DNA from: CAJPQU01 sp052170475
GTDB taxonomy: Bacteria > Bacillota > Negativicutes > Selenomonadales > Selenomonadaceae
Direction: 5' to 3'
Assembly: GCA_052170475.1 (NCBI GenBank)
Contig: JBQNAL010000009.1
Span: 5,862-69,861 of the forward strand
Length of the DNA stretch: 64,000 nt
A program made the position numbers and the translations under genes. The notes beneath the pieces are model-generated. The model saw only the letters and a program-made list of their open reading frames with translations. It had not been told where the DNA came from and did no database searches. Shown here in pieces: positions 24,866 through 33,280 of the stretch (the first letter of the stretch is position 1; every line of letters begins with the position of its first letter).

Positions 24866-26974
24866 ATGCCCATGGAAGCCGGGTCGGCGGCAATGTCGAC
24901 CACGATACAGCCCATACAGCGGCCAAGAGAAGAGCCGGGAACGTCCGGCAATATTCGGCGCGAAGGTACGTCCACCTCCCCTTTTGCGCCTCGGACGAAC
25001 GTCAATATTCAAAATTCCGTAGCCAATATGGCAGGCATCTTGGCCAAGATTTCTTCGAGGCAGGAAGGCTCTATGGAGTCGCTGTCGCCTCAGTTGCAAA
25101 AATTGATCGACAACATCATGGAACAGTCGTTTTCCTTGGAAGCGACGCTGGCGGAGGGGCTGGGCAGTACGGTGGAGAGCCAGCGCTTTTCTGTGGATCA
25201 GTTGCTCACGCTGTCTAGAATGTTGGGGCAGCTTGGGACGTTGGCGGAGCAGGGGGGAATGAATCCCTTAGATGATCGGGTGGAAACGCTCCTGACAGAG
25301 TTGAAACAATTTTTCCGCCAAACGGATGGGCTAGGTGTAGAACCGGCGCTTTTGCACAAGTTGGCCTTTGAGCTTTTAGACGCCAAATCGGTGGAGGAGC
25401 TGCCGCCGGAGCTGCAATACCTTTTCCAACAAGCGGCTGGCGGCACTGGGAGCGCTTCTGCGGCGCCGTCGGAATCCTTGGGGTTCTTAAAGCAGCTCCT
25501 TCAGCTTTTCATGCCCACGCCGGAAAGCGGAGCGCTCGAGATGGAACGAGGGCAGGAAAAGGCGCCTCTTTCACAGCAAACATCGGGCGAGGCAGCGGGT
25601 GAGCGGGAAGGGGCTCCTTCCCAAAGCGCCGTGCGCTCGGGTGCTCCGTCGGGGGAAACGACGGCGAGCCGGGGCGCAAATGATTTGCCGGGGCAGCCGT
25701 CAACGTCGAAGGGGCAGGCGACGGAAAACGCCCGCGCACAGGAAGACCCGCTTCCTCGCGGGCTGGGGGAAGGCTCGGCTGATGGGAAACCGGGGATTGG
25801 CAACAATCGGCCGATGCCGGATAATCGAAGGTTCGATGTGTCTTCGAACGCTGAGAAGGAATCGCGTCCGTCGGAGCAAGCGGCAGGAAAAGAGGCGCGA
25901 CCGATGGGGGAAAGCGGAAAAGGGGGAGAGTCTACGCCTTTCGCCGCCCGACAGGGGACGACAGCAGCGCCGATGCAGAAAGACGTGACGGCGCAGCCAT
26001 CGGATTTACGCGAAGGCAAGGCTGGACAGCAGGACAATGCGGCGCAAAAGGGTGCGTCTCCTTCGGGAACGGCGACGGGGGAAGCGGCACCGCCTCGAGG
26101 AGAAGACGCCGCTGCGCTTGGGAAACCGGCGCATTCCATGGCGGAGGAGAAATCGGATGTGCAGCAGGGCGCGCGAACGGCTCAGGGAGGGACGCCATCG
26201 TCCCCCTCAGACGGTGCGATGGCGCGGACGTTTCTCAAGAATACGCCGCAGACCGTGGAAACCATGAAGCAGATGGCGACGCTCCTTTTGCGGGATGCGA
26301 CCCTGACGGAAAAGGATTCTAAGCTCTTGCAGAACTTTGTGAACAACCAGCCGGGGCTGTTATCGGAAAAGGATGCCAAGCAGTTGCAGCTTTTACTGCG
26401 GCTTTGTCAGAGTCACATTCCCGCATCGGTGCAGCAGGCGGCGCAGCAGCAAAATTTGCCGGATCTGCCAAAGCTCTGGGCGTTCATGCAGCTCTGTGAT
26501 TTAGCGTACCTAAAAGACAAAAACAACGCCACTTTCTTGAAGAAAGCGAGCCGCTCCGTCGCTGATTTTGCTGCCATGATGAAGGGGGCGATGGCGTCGG
26601 AAAACGCGCAGCCTGCGGAAGGACAGCGCTCCATGAGCTTTATGGTACCACTTTACATGGGGGATCAGGAAAAAACAGCCTTCCCTGCCTATCTTCATGT
26701 TTACGATGAAACGGAAGAGGATCCTGCGGCACCGGGAGAAAAGAAGAAGGAAACGTGGCTCCGCGTGTGCCTCCTGACTGAAAATATTGGGGCGGTGGAT
26801 CTGACCTTTCGGATGTATGAAAAGCGAAATCTGGATGTGCGGGTTCTGTTTTCTGAACCAAAGATGATTCAGGATTTCGGGGAATATATTTCCGAGTTTG
26901 AGGAGTCTTTCATCGATACACCACTCGTTTTGAAAGATTTGAAAGTGGCGCTGGCAGGTGACCCCAATGGCTGA
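24866..26974 (+). CDS. FliK-like flagellar hook-length-control-type protein (YlqG-like)
   Basis: A 702-residue protein in three parts. Residues 1-200 are mostly helical. Residues about 215-450 are low-complexity, rich in Gly, Ala, Pro, Ser, Glu and Gln, with no fixed repeat. The C-terminal domain (about 580-690) contains FMVPLYMGDQ, LRVCLLTENIGAVDLTFRMYEKRNLDV and VLKDLKV, like the FliK/YlqG C-terminal domain that interacts with FlhB. In Bacillus ylqG has the same place between rnhB and ylqH. AAAGGAGGT precedes ATG 24866. The function outside flagellar export is unknown. The pairing with the FlhB-C-terminal-like gene next to it supports an export-switch-like role by inference. Confidence 0.72.
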   Translation: MPMEAGSAAMSTTIQPIQRPREEPGTSGNIRREGTSTSPFAPRTNVNIQNSVANMAGILAKISSRQEGSMESLSPQLQKLIDNIMEQSFSLEATLAEGLGSTVESQRFSVDQLLTLSRMLGQLGTLAEQGGMNPLDDRVETLLTELKQFFRQTDGLGVEPALLHKLAFELLDAKSVEELPPELQYLFQQAAGGTGSASAAPSESLGFLKQLLQLFMPTPESGALEMERGQEKAPLSQQTSGEAAGEREGAPSQSAVRSGAPSGETTASRGANDLPGQPSTSKGQATENARAQEDPLPRGLGEGSADGKPGIGNNRPMPDNRRFDVSSNAEKESRPSEQAAGKEARPMGESGKGGESTPFAARQGTTAAPMQKDVTAQPSDLREGKAGQQDNAAQKGASPSGTATGEAAPPRGEDAAALGKPAHSMAEEKSDVQQGARTAQGGTPSSPSDGAMARTFLKNTPQTVETMKQMATLLLRDATLTEKDSKLLQNFVNNQPGLLSEKDAKQLQLLLRLCQSHIPASVQQAAQQQNLPDLPKLWAFMQLCDLAYLKDKNNATFLKKASRSVADFAAMMKGAMASENAQPAEGQRSMSFMVPLYMGDQEKTAFPAYLHVYDETEEDPAAPGEKKKETWLRVCLLTENIGAVDLTFRMYEKRNLDVRVLFSEPKMIQDFGEYISEFEESFIDTPLVLKDLKVALAGDPNG

Positions 26975-27305
26975 GACAAAACGGCGGGACATACTGCCCT
27001 CCCTCCCCGAGACGGATCCGAGCGCCGAAAAAAAAGCGGTGGCGCTGCAATACGATCCGGCGGCTAACGCTGCGCCTCGCGTGATCGCCAAAGGGAAAGG
27101 ATATGTCGCAGAAAATATTTTAGCGGCAGCGCAAAGCAATGCCATTCCTGTCTATCGCAATAAATCCTTGGTCAATCTTCTCATGGCGCTGGATTTAGAC
27201 AAGGAAATCCCCGCAGAACTTTATACGACGGTGGCGGAGCTTTTAGCCTACATCTATCGCTTGGATAGGAAACACCGTCGCCGCGCAGAGGAAGAGCGGC
27301 CATGA
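26967..27305 (+). CDS. FlhB C-terminal-domain-like protein (YlqH family)
   Basis: A 112-residue stand-alone homologue of the cytoplasmic domain of the flagellar export switch FlhB. The core KAVALQYDPAANAAPRV, AKGKGYVAENILAAA and IPVYRNKSLVNLLMALDL matches the FlhB/YscU C-terminal subdomain. It has no membrane part and no NPTH autocleavage site. It overlaps the FliK-like gene by eight bases and yraN by four. ATG 26967 is preferred over GTG 26958. Confidence 0.88.
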   Translation: MAETKRRDILPSLPETDPSAEKKAVALQYDPAANAAPRVIAKGKGYVAENILAAAQSNAIPVYRNKSLVNLLMALDLDKEIPAELYTTVAELLAYIYRLDRKHRRRAEEERP

Positions 27306-27661
27306 ATACAAAACGGATCGGGGACTGGGGGGAAGAAGCCGCAGCGCTCTTCCTCACTGCACGCCGTTACGTCATCAAGGCGCGGAAATTCCGCTGCCCC
27401 ATGGGAGAGATTGATCTCATTGCAGAGCGGGATGGCGTTTTGGTTTTCGTTGAGGTGAAAACACGGAAAACCCTACGGTATGGGTATCCGGCAGCAGCGG
27501 TAAACCTTCGTAAACAGAAAAAAATCATCCTTACCGCCACTTGGTACCTGCAAGAACATCCTCCGTCGGAGCGGTGCTGTCGGTTCGATGTTCTTGAGGT
27601 CTATGGCACGGCGGATGGAAGATGTCAGATTCGGCAATATGAAAATGCGTTTGAAGTGTGA
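27302..27661 (+). CDS. YraN family (UPF0102) nuclease-fold protein
   Basis: A 119-residue protein with a restriction-endonuclease-like fold. The motif GEIDLIAERDGVLVFVEVKTR carries the Asp, Glu and Lys expected of the active site, and GDWGEEAAALFL is the usual N-terminal block. It is commonly found after rnhB; the exact function is unknown, though a DNA or RNA processing role is assumed for the family. ATG 27302 overlaps the YlqH-like stop. Confidence 0.93.
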   Translation: MNTKRIGDWGEEAAALFLTARRYVIKARKFRCPMGEIDLIAERDGVLVFVEVKTRKTLRYGYPAAAVNLRKQKKIILTATWYLQEHPPSERCCRFDVLEVYGTADGRCQIRQYENAFEV

Positions 27662-27680
27662 ACTACGGAGTATAGAAGAT

Positions 27681-28250
27681 ATGCGGATATTACTCGGAAT
27701 TACGGGAGCCAGCGGCAGTATCTACGCGATACATCTCATGAAGCACTTGCGTGCAGGTGGACATGAAGTCCACCTCATCGTCACCCATAGCGGGGATAAA
27801 GTCATGGCGCACGAATGTCCTGCGGATGTCGCACAAATTCCCTCATGGGTACATCGCCGGTACGATGTGGAGGATATGGGCGCGGCCGTGGCCAGCGGAT
27901 CCTTTTCCATGGATGCCATGGCGATTGTGCCATGCTCTATGAAAACCGCCGCCTGCATCGCGCACGGGATTTCCGATAACCTTTTAACACGAGCGGCGGA
28001 TGTGACCCTCAAGGAGAGACGCCCCCTGCTCCTCGTGCCTCGGGAGACGCCCATGAGCGCGATTCATTTGGAAAACCTGCTGCGTCTCGCAAACGCGGGG
28101 GCGATCCTTCTTCCGGCTTGCCCTGCTTTTTACCATCATCCACAGACCATAGGCGATCTTGCGGATATGTTGACAGGAAAGATCCTTGACGCGCTCCGCT
28201 TAGAAAATCAGCTCTTTCCGCGTTGGCCGCTCACGGCTGTACAGATGTAA
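27681..28250 (+). CDS. ubiX: UbiX/Pad-type flavin prenyltransferase
   Basis: A 189-residue flavoprotein that prenylates FMN to make the cofactor of UbiD-type decarboxylases. It shows GITGASGSIYAIHLM at the N-terminus, SGSFSMDAMAIVPCSMKT in the middle, RRPLLLVPRETPMSAIHLENL, and PACPAFYHHPQTIGDL. ATG 27681 begins the conserved sequence. No ubiD gene lies in the window, so the partner must be elsewhere. Confidence 0.93.
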   Translation: MRILLGITGASGSIYAIHLMKHLRAGGHEVHLIVTHSGDKVMAHECPADVAQIPSWVHRRYDVEDMGAAVASGSFSMDAMAIVPCSMKTAACIAHGISDNLLTRAADVTLKERRPLLLVPRETPMSAIHLENLLRLANAGAILLPACPAFYHHPQTIGDLADMLTGKILDALRLENQLFPRWPLTAVQM

Positions 28251-28251
28251 A

Positions 28252-28300
28252 AACAACGCCTCCTCGGTGCCGTTTGGGCACTGAGGAGGCGTTGTTCATT
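28252..28300. terminator. bidirectional terminator between ubiX and the carboxytransferase gene
   Basis: A perfect 14-base stem (28252-28265 against 28283-28296) continues into a GTGCC/GGCAC inner stem with a short GTTT-G loop. It begins two bases after the ubiX stop and serves both convergent genes. Confidence 0.85.
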
Positions 28301-28312
28301 CTTGACGCATGC

Positions 28313-29686
28313 TTAGTAGCGGTTCTTGGCCTTGAAAAATTCTTCGGCGACTTGGGGGAAGAGAGCATAGGAGAGAATGTCTTCTTCAGAAGCGTTCGCG
28401 TACCCCTTGGCTGCCAATTCCTCACGGAATTGCGCGACGGTATTTTCCTTCGCGTCCTCAATCGCACAGTCCGTGACGATTTCCGATTCCTTGATTCCGA
28501 TCTTCGCCAAAAATTCCTTGTCGATGGGCTTTGGCGTGTGACCAAATTTCCCTCGCGCCAAGTCCTTAAATTCCCGAGGTACCATTTTGTATCGCTCTCC
28601 CATGATGACATTGAAGGTGGCCATGGTGCCAACGATCTGACTGGAGGGCGTAACGAGCGGAGGATAGCCTAAATCAGCGCGTACGCGGGGCATTTCGTCC
28701 AAAAGATCCTGATATTTGTCCTCCATTCCCTGCTCCTTGAGCTGATTCGTCAGGTTGGACAACATCCCGCCGGGAATTTGGAAATCCAAGACGTTGGGGT
28801 TCACATCAAAATAGCCCTTGAGGTTAAATTCTTTGATGATGTCCTGCTTCACCTGCAAAAAATATTTGGAAACCGGCGTGAGCTTGTGGCGGTCGAGGCC
28901 CGTGTCATAGGGGGTGCCCACTAGCGTCTCGATCATGGTCTCCGTGCAGGGCTGGGAGGTATCGTTGGCGAAGGGCGCGAGCGCCGTATCAATGATGTCC
29001 ACCCCCGCCTCAATGGCCTTGAGGTAAGTCATTGAGCCGAATCCGCTCGTATAGTGGGTGTGTAGATCGATGGGCACCTGTACGGCATCTTTCAGTTTAA
29101 GGACAAGATCCTCAGCTACATAAGGCTTCAACAGGCCAGACATGTCCTTGATGCAGATGGAGTGGCAGCCCATGGCTTCCAATTTTCGTGCCAATTCTAC
29201 GAAGGTTTCATTCGTGTGGTAGGGGCTGACGGTGTAGACGAGACAGCCTTGCACATGCGGATGTTCTTTGCACTTTAAGGCCTCATCGATGGCGGTGCGG
29301 AGATTTTGTATATCATTCAGGGCGTCGAAGATGCGAAATACCCCCACGCCGTGTTCTGACGCCTTGCGGACGAAAGCGCGCACCACGTCGTCGGAATAAT
29401 GGTTATAGCCCAAAAGGTTCTGCCCACGCAAAAGCATTTGGATAGGCGTCTTTTTCAGGTGCTGCTTCAAGGTATCGAGGCGTTCCCAAGGATCTTCGCC
29501 TAAAAAGCGCAGGCAGGCATCAAAGGTCGCGCCGCCCCAAGCCTCCAAGGCGTGGAAGCCAAACTCATCCAAAGCTTCCAGCTGCGGTAGCATCTGACCG
29601 ATACGCATACGAGTGGCGCAAAGGGATTGATGGGCGTCGCGCAAAATGGTTTCCATGATTTTGACGGGCTTTTTTTCCATAATCAT
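28313..29686 (-). CDS. carboxytransferase (oxaloacetate decarboxylase alpha / pyruvate carboxylase B / transcarboxylase 5S type)
   Basis: A 457-residue HMGL-like TIM-barrel carboxytransferase. ETILRDAHQSL, LEAWGGATFDACLRFLGEDPW, LRGQNLLGY, LVYTVSPYHT, ICIKDMSGLL and LHTHYTSG are the classic blocks with the metal-binding Asp and two His. The conserved carboxylase domain (PGGMLSNL) follows. There is no biotinyl domain at the C-terminus (no AMKM), so a separate biotin carrier is needed. The enzyme could decarboxylate oxaloacetate with a Na+ pump, serve pyruvate carboxylation, or transfer CO2 in a methylmalonyl-CoA route; sequence alone does not decide. ATG 29686 lies six bases after AAGGGAG. Confidence 0.85.
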   Translation of the reverse strand: MIMEKKPVKIMETILRDAHQSLCATRMRIGQMLPQLEALDEFGFHALEAWGGATFDACLRFLGEDPWERLDTLKQHLKKTPIQMLLRGQNLLGYNHYSDDVVRAFVRKASEHGVGVFRIFDALNDIQNLRTAIDEALKCKEHPHVQGCLVYTVSPYHTNETFVELARKLEAMGCHSICIKDMSGLLKPYVAEDLVLKLKDAVQVPIDLHTHYTSGFGSMTYLKAIEAGVDIIDTALAPFANDTSQPCTETMIETLVGTPYDTGLDRHKLTPVSKYFLQVKQDIIKEFNLKGYFDVNPNVLDFQIPGGMLSNLTNQLKEQGMEDKYQDLLDEMPRVRADLGYPPLVTPSSQIVGTMATFNVIMGERYKMVPREFKDLARGKFGHTPKPIDKEFLAKIGIKESEIVTDCAIEDAKENTVAQFREELAAKGYANASEEDILSYALFPQVAEEFFKAKNRY

Positions 29687-29744
29687 CACACACTCCCTTA
29701 AGATTGCGATATGGGGATAGGCAAGCATCATGCGTCTACGCCCC

Positions 29745-29774
29745 GTTACATACTCATAACGTTACATAATCATA
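29745..29774 (-). repeat. tandem 16-bp operator-like repeat in the carboxytransferase promoter
   Basis: On the plus strand two copies of GTTACATAnTCATA start at 29745 and 29761, exactly 16 bases apart, with 13 of 14 positions identical. The second copy touches the -10 box of the minus-strand promoter and both cover the likely transcription start. The place and spacing suggest a repressor binding two successive turns of DNA; no regulator is assigned. Confidence 0.6.
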
Positions 29775-29802
29775 GTATAGAAAGGAATAATCCCCTTGTC
29801 AA
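29774..29802 (-). promoter_or_regulatory. consensus promoter of the carboxytransferase gene
   Basis: On the minus strand TTGACA (29797-29802) and TATACT (29774-29779) are spaced by 17 bases, a near-perfect sigma-A promoter about 90 bases before the start codon. Confidence 0.8.
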
Positions 29803-29809
29803 TATGCCT

Positions 29810-30682
29810 TCATTCCTCTTCCTCCTGGTCTACGCCCTCTTGGATGAGGGTGTGCAGGGCGTCGAGGAGGGATTTGGTGACGGAGCCAGGTTGACCGTCG
29901 CCAATAGGGGTGTGGCCGATGGAGGTCACGGGGACGATTTCGTTTTCGGTTCCCGCGAAAAACGCTTCCTCTGCTTTTTGAATAAAGTCTGGCGTAAACT
30001 TCTTTTCCACCAAAGTGAGGTCTAAGTTCGGGGCGATTTTATCCTTGATCAAAGAACGTGTGACGCCGTCACGAATGAACGTGTCGGCGGGATGCGTCCA
30101 GAGGACGCCGTCTTTCACTACGAAAAAGTTCTGATCGAGGCCTTCCGTGACGAAGTTGTTTTCCTTTCGATAGAGTAAGGCGGCCTGCGCTCCACTGCGC
30201 CGCACCTGATTGGCCGCCAAAACGTTGCCCAAGAGGTTCAGGCTGTGAATGTCGCAGCGGAGCCAGCGGACATCTTCCGCTAAGTCGGTGCGGATACCGT
30301 TCTCCTGCCAGTCTTGACGCACCGGCGTATCGCGTAGGATGACGTTCAAATGGGGAAGACTTGGCTCGGGGAATGCGTAATGGCGCGGTGCGGTGCCGCG
30401 CGTTAGTTGAAAGTAGAGAAGACCGTTTTGAATGCCGCTTTTTTCGACCATTTCATGAAAGAGGCGGTAAAGTTCTTCGTCCGTATCCGTGATGGGGATG
30501 GAAAGCTCCCGCATGGAGCGGCGATAGCGCTCAAGATGCCGTTTGACGGCGAAACAGGTGCCGTCGTAGACGCGAATTATTTCGTACACGCCGTCTCCCA
30601 TCTGATAGCCGCGATCCTCTAACTGCACCGCATATTCTTTCAAGTCAATGAACGCACCGTCAATATAAGCGAATTCTGCCAC
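29810..30682 (-). CDS. class IV aminotransferase, D-amino-acid-transaminase-like
   Basis: A 290-residue fold-type IV PLP enzyme. FAYIDGAFIDLKEYAVQLEDRG and GDGVYEIIRVYDG match D-alanine transaminases; the second half has DIHSLNLLGNVLAANQ with the PLP region, then VTEGLDQNFFVVKDG and TRSLIKD. It probably makes D-glutamate or D-alanine for peptidoglycan; a branched-chain or aminodeoxychorismate lyase role is less likely. The chosen start is GTG (30680-30682), seven bases after AGGAGG. The longer reading to 30709 contains the ribosome site itself. Confidence 0.85.
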   Translation of the reverse strand: MAEFAYIDGAFIDLKEYAVQLEDRGYQMGDGVYEIIRVYDGTCFAVKRHLERYRRSMRELSIPITDTDEELYRLFHEMVEKSGIQNGLLYFQLTRGTAPRHYAFPEPSLPHLNVILRDTPVRQDWQENGIRTDLAEDVRWLRCDIHSLNLLGNVLAANQVRRSGAQAALLYRKENNFVTEGLDQNFFVVKDGVLWTHPADTFIRDGVTRSLIKDKIAPNLDLTLVEKKFTPDFIQKAEEAFFAGTENEIVPVTSIGHTPIGDGQPGSVTKSLLDALHTLIQEGVDQEEEE

Positions 30683-30721
30683 TGCATATCCTCCTTTGAT
30701 GATTGTCATGGGTCTTGGTTC

Positions 30722-30727
30722 ATTATA
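30722..30727 (-). promoter_or_regulatory. possible -10 box of the class IV aminotransferase gene
   Basis: TATAAT on the minus strand lies about 40 bases before the start codon. There is no clear -35 box at 16-18 bases. Confidence 0.4.
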
Positions 30728-30813
30728 AAGGAAAAAAATCCCTTCGCATAGTCTTTCTTTATTCTTTTGCTCGATGCGGACTGCGCCATGTCAAAATCGA
30801 TCTTTCGGCGTCA

Positions 30814-30842
30814 TTGACACCGTTGGCGGTTCGTGCTATGAT
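30814..30842 (+). promoter_or_regulatory. promoter of the pyrimidine operon
   Basis: Perfect TTGACA (30814-30819), 17-base spacer, TATGAT (30837-30842) with a TG before it. Confidence 0.85.
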
Positions 30843-30849
30843 GAGGAAA

Positions 30850-30973
30850 ATTATATGTGCCTTTGAAATTGGTCCTGTGAGGCTGATAAAGGGAGCGTAC
30901 CGTTCAGCGGTAGTTTTGTTGTGGATTGGAGCTGATTAGCTTTCTTATGCCTTCGCATGAGAGAGCTTTTTTT
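30850..30973 (+). promoter_or_regulatory. PyrR-type attenuator leader of the pyr operon
   Basis: The leader between promoter and pyrB contains GTCCTGTGAGGCT (30872-30884), which fits the PyrR-binding hairpin loop consensus AGUCCnGnGAGGCU. It is flanked by a CCTTT/AAAGG stem. A strong terminator follows: 30938-30950 pairs with 30955-30967 over 13 positions (two G-U pairs) with a CTTC loop and a run of T. Known PyrR logic: when UMP is high, PyrR stabilises the binding hairpin and the terminator forms. The pyrR gene itself is not in the window. This explains most of the gap of about 340 bases before pyrB. Confidence 0.85.
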
Positions 30974-31029
30974 ATCGGCGTTTTGTCGATGCGGCGCAAA
31001 AGGCACAGCGAGCAGAGGAGTTGAGCAGC

Positions 31030-31992
31030 TTGGGGAAAAGTACCGTATCTTTGCGTGGGAAACACATTTTAGGGTTGGAATTCTTCTCCCCGGAAGAAAT
31101 GGAACGCATTTTGGACACCGCCCGCGAAATGAAGAACATCCTGCACCGGGACATCAAAAAGGTGCCTACGCTGCGGGGAAAGTCCATCGTGACGGTCTTT
31201 TATGAAGCCAGCACCAGGACGCGCACGTCGTTTGAGACGGCGGGAAAATATCTCGGGGCGGATGTGGTGAACATCACGGCGGGAACCAGCAGCATCACCA
31301 AGGGGGAAAGCCTGCGCGACACGCTCCTCACGGTGGAGGCGATGGGCTTTGACGCCATCGTGATGCGCCACAAGGAGGCGGGGGCAGCCGCCTATGCCGC
31401 CAAGGTCGTCAAGCACCCCGTCATCGTCAACGCGGGGGATGGGGCGCACGCGCATCCGTCGCAAGGGCTGCTCAATCTCTTTACGCTGCGGGAGCATAAG
31501 GGACGGCTGAAAGGATTGAAGGTCGCAATTTTGGGGGATATTTTACACAGCCGGGTGGCGCGTTCGGATATTTGGGGGATGCGGAAGATGGGCGTGGAGG
31601 TGCATTTGGCCGGGCCGAAAACGCTGCTGCCGCGCTTTTTATCCGAAGAACCCGGTATTTTTGTGCACGACCGCATCGAGGACGCGCTTCGGGACGCGGA
31701 TGCCGTCAATGTCCTGCGGATTCAGTTGGAGCGGCAAAAGTCCGGGCTTTTCCCGTCGCCGCGCGAGTATGCGCGCATCTTTGGGCTCAATGAGGAACGG
31801 CTTGCCTTGGCAAAGGACGATGTCCTCGTCCTTCATCCCGGGCCGATGAACAAGGGCTTGGAGATTTCTCCGGCCGTCGCTTACGGCGCACATTCCGCCA
31901 TTCAGGAGCAAGTGGAAAACGGTGTGGCCATTCGCATGGCTCTGCTGACCTTAGCTTTGACGGGAGGGAAAAACGATGATGCGGCTCATTAA
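31030..31992 (+). CDS. pyrB: aspartate carbamoyltransferase, catalytic chain
   Basis: A 320-residue enzyme that condenses carbamoyl phosphate and aspartate, the first committed step of UMP synthesis. Carbamoyl phosphate site STRTRTSF, aspartate region near RMKHKEAG-like MRHKEAGAAA, NAGDGAHAHPSQGLLNLFTL and VLHPGPMNKG are clear. No pyrI regulatory chain is present. The start is a choice: TTG 31021 abuts the AGGAG site, while TTG 31030 lies nine bases behind it, so I prefer 31030. The end overlaps pyrC by 17 bases. Confidence 0.94.
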   Translation: MGKSTVSLRGKHILGLEFFSPEEMERILDTAREMKNILHRDIKKVPTLRGKSIVTVFYEASTRTRTSFETAGKYLGADVVNITAGTSSITKGESLRDTLLTVEAMGFDAIVMRHKEAGAAAYAAKVVKHPVIVNAGDGAHAHPSQGLLNLFTLREHKGRLKGLKVAILGDILHSRVARSDIWGMRKMGVEVHLAGPKTLLPRFLSEEPGIFVHDRIEDALRDADAVNVLRIQLERQKSGLFPSPREYARIFGLNEERLALAKDDVLVLHPGPMNKGLEISPAVAYGAHSAIQEQVENGVAIRMALLTLALTGGKNDDAAH

Positions 31993-33265
31993 AAACGGAC
32001 GGGTGCTCGATCCGGCAAACCGTTTGGATAAGGTCTGCGATATTTTGGTGAAGGACGATACAATTGCCAAGGTGGGGGTAGACCTCTCGGCGGCGGGGGC
32101 GGAGATCATCGACGCCTCCGGCAAAGTGGTGACGCCGGGGCTCATTGATATGCACGTTCACCTGCGGGAGCCTGGACAGGAGGCGAAGGAGGATTTCGTT
32201 TCCGGCAGTAGAGCCGCCGCCGCCGGGGGCTATACGACGATCGCCACCATGCCGAATACGAAGCCGGTGGTGGACACGGCGGCTCTCGTGCGGAGCCTGC
32301 AAAAGCGGGCGGCGGAGGAAAGTCTCGTTCACATCGAGATCATCGGCGCGCTGACGAAGGGGCAGCAGGGGGAAGAGTTGGCGGAGTTGGGGGACATGAC
32401 CGAAGCCGGCGCGGTGGCGTTTTCGGATGATGGGCATTACGTCCGGCGGGCGAAGGTTCTCCTGAACGGCCTCGATTATCTTCGCACCTTTGATAAGATC
32501 ATCATCAATCACGATGAAGATACCTCCCTCGTTGAGGAGGGCTGCATGAACGAAGGCCACAGGAGCGCGATGCTCGGCGTGAAGGGGCGGCCGACGGTGG
32601 CCGAGGACATCGCGGTGGATCGGGACATCTTGCTGGCGGAGTACGCGGACGCGCGTGTCCATGTCGCCCATATCAGCTCGGCGCGCGCGGTAGATATGGT
32701 GCGTCAGGCTAAAAGACGCGGCGTCAAGGTCACGGCGGAAGTCACGCCGCACCATTTGACTATGACGGACGACGCTGTGGACTTGACGGACAGCGCGACG
32801 AAGGTGAATCCGCCGCTGCGGCGGCAAGCCGATGTGGACGCCATGGTGGAAGGCTTGAAGGATGGTACCATCGACGCCATCGTCACGGATCATTCTCCGC
32901 ACGCCGAAGAGGAAAAGGATGTGGAGTATTGCTTGGCCCCCAGCGGCTTTCCGGGACTCGAAACGGCACTGGGCGTCTTGCTCACGGATCTTTACCATAC
33001 GGGAAAATTGGATTTACCCACCTTGATTTCCAAAATGACGGCGGAACCGGCGAAATTGTTTTCGTTGCGGGGTGGCACCTTATCCGTGGGCAGTCCGGCG
33101 GACATCGCCATTTTGGATCTTGAGCAGGCATGGACGGTGGAGGCGGAAAAGTTTTATACCCGGGGCTCCCATTCGCCTTTCGCGGGTCGCCGGTTGAAGG
33201 GAAGAGCCGTTCTGACGATGGTGAGCGGCCAAGTCGTCATGCGGGACGGGAAGATCGTCGAATAA
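31976..33265 (+). CDS. pyrC: dihydroorotase
   Basis: A 429-residue class I dihydroorotase that closes the ring of carbamoyl aspartate. The zinc site starts with DMHVHLREPGQEAKED, followed by ATMPNTKPVVD, HVAHISSARAV, EVTPHHL and the catalytic Asp in IVTDHSPHA. It starts with two ATG codons (31976, 31979) behind GGGAGGG and inside the end of pyrB. Confidence 0.96.
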   Translation: MMRLIKNGRVLDPANRLDKVCDILVKDDTIAKVGVDLSAAGAEIIDASGKVVTPGLIDMHVHLREPGQEAKEDFVSGSRAAAAGGYTTIATMPNTKPVVDTAALVRSLQKRAAEESLVHIEIIGALTKGQQGEELAELGDMTEAGAVAFSDDGHYVRRAKVLLNGLDYLRTFDKIIINHDEDTSLVEEGCMNEGHRSAMLGVKGRPTVAEDIAVDRDILLAEYADARVHVAHISSARAVDMVRQAKRRGVKVTAEVTPHHLTMTDDAVDLTDSATKVNPPLRRQADVDAMVEGLKDGTIDAIVTDHSPHAEEEKDVEYCLAPSGFPGLETALGVLLTDLYHTGKLDLPTLISKMTAEPAKLFSLRGGTLSVGSPADIAILDLEQAWTVEAEKFYTRGSHSPFAGRRLKGRAVLTMVSGQVVMRDGKIVE

Positions 33266-33280
33266 AGGGAGGGCTTGCCT

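Noticed and set aside
24866..26974. The low-complexity middle of the FliK-like gene as a frameshift or fusion
   Set aside because: The frame is continuous, the composition bias is typical of FliK-type linkers, and the C-terminal domain is in the same frame.
31787..32998. A 403-codon minus-strand frame opposite pyrC
   Set aside because: Composition (Arg/His-rich) and lack of motifs show it is the antisense of the dihydroorotase codons.
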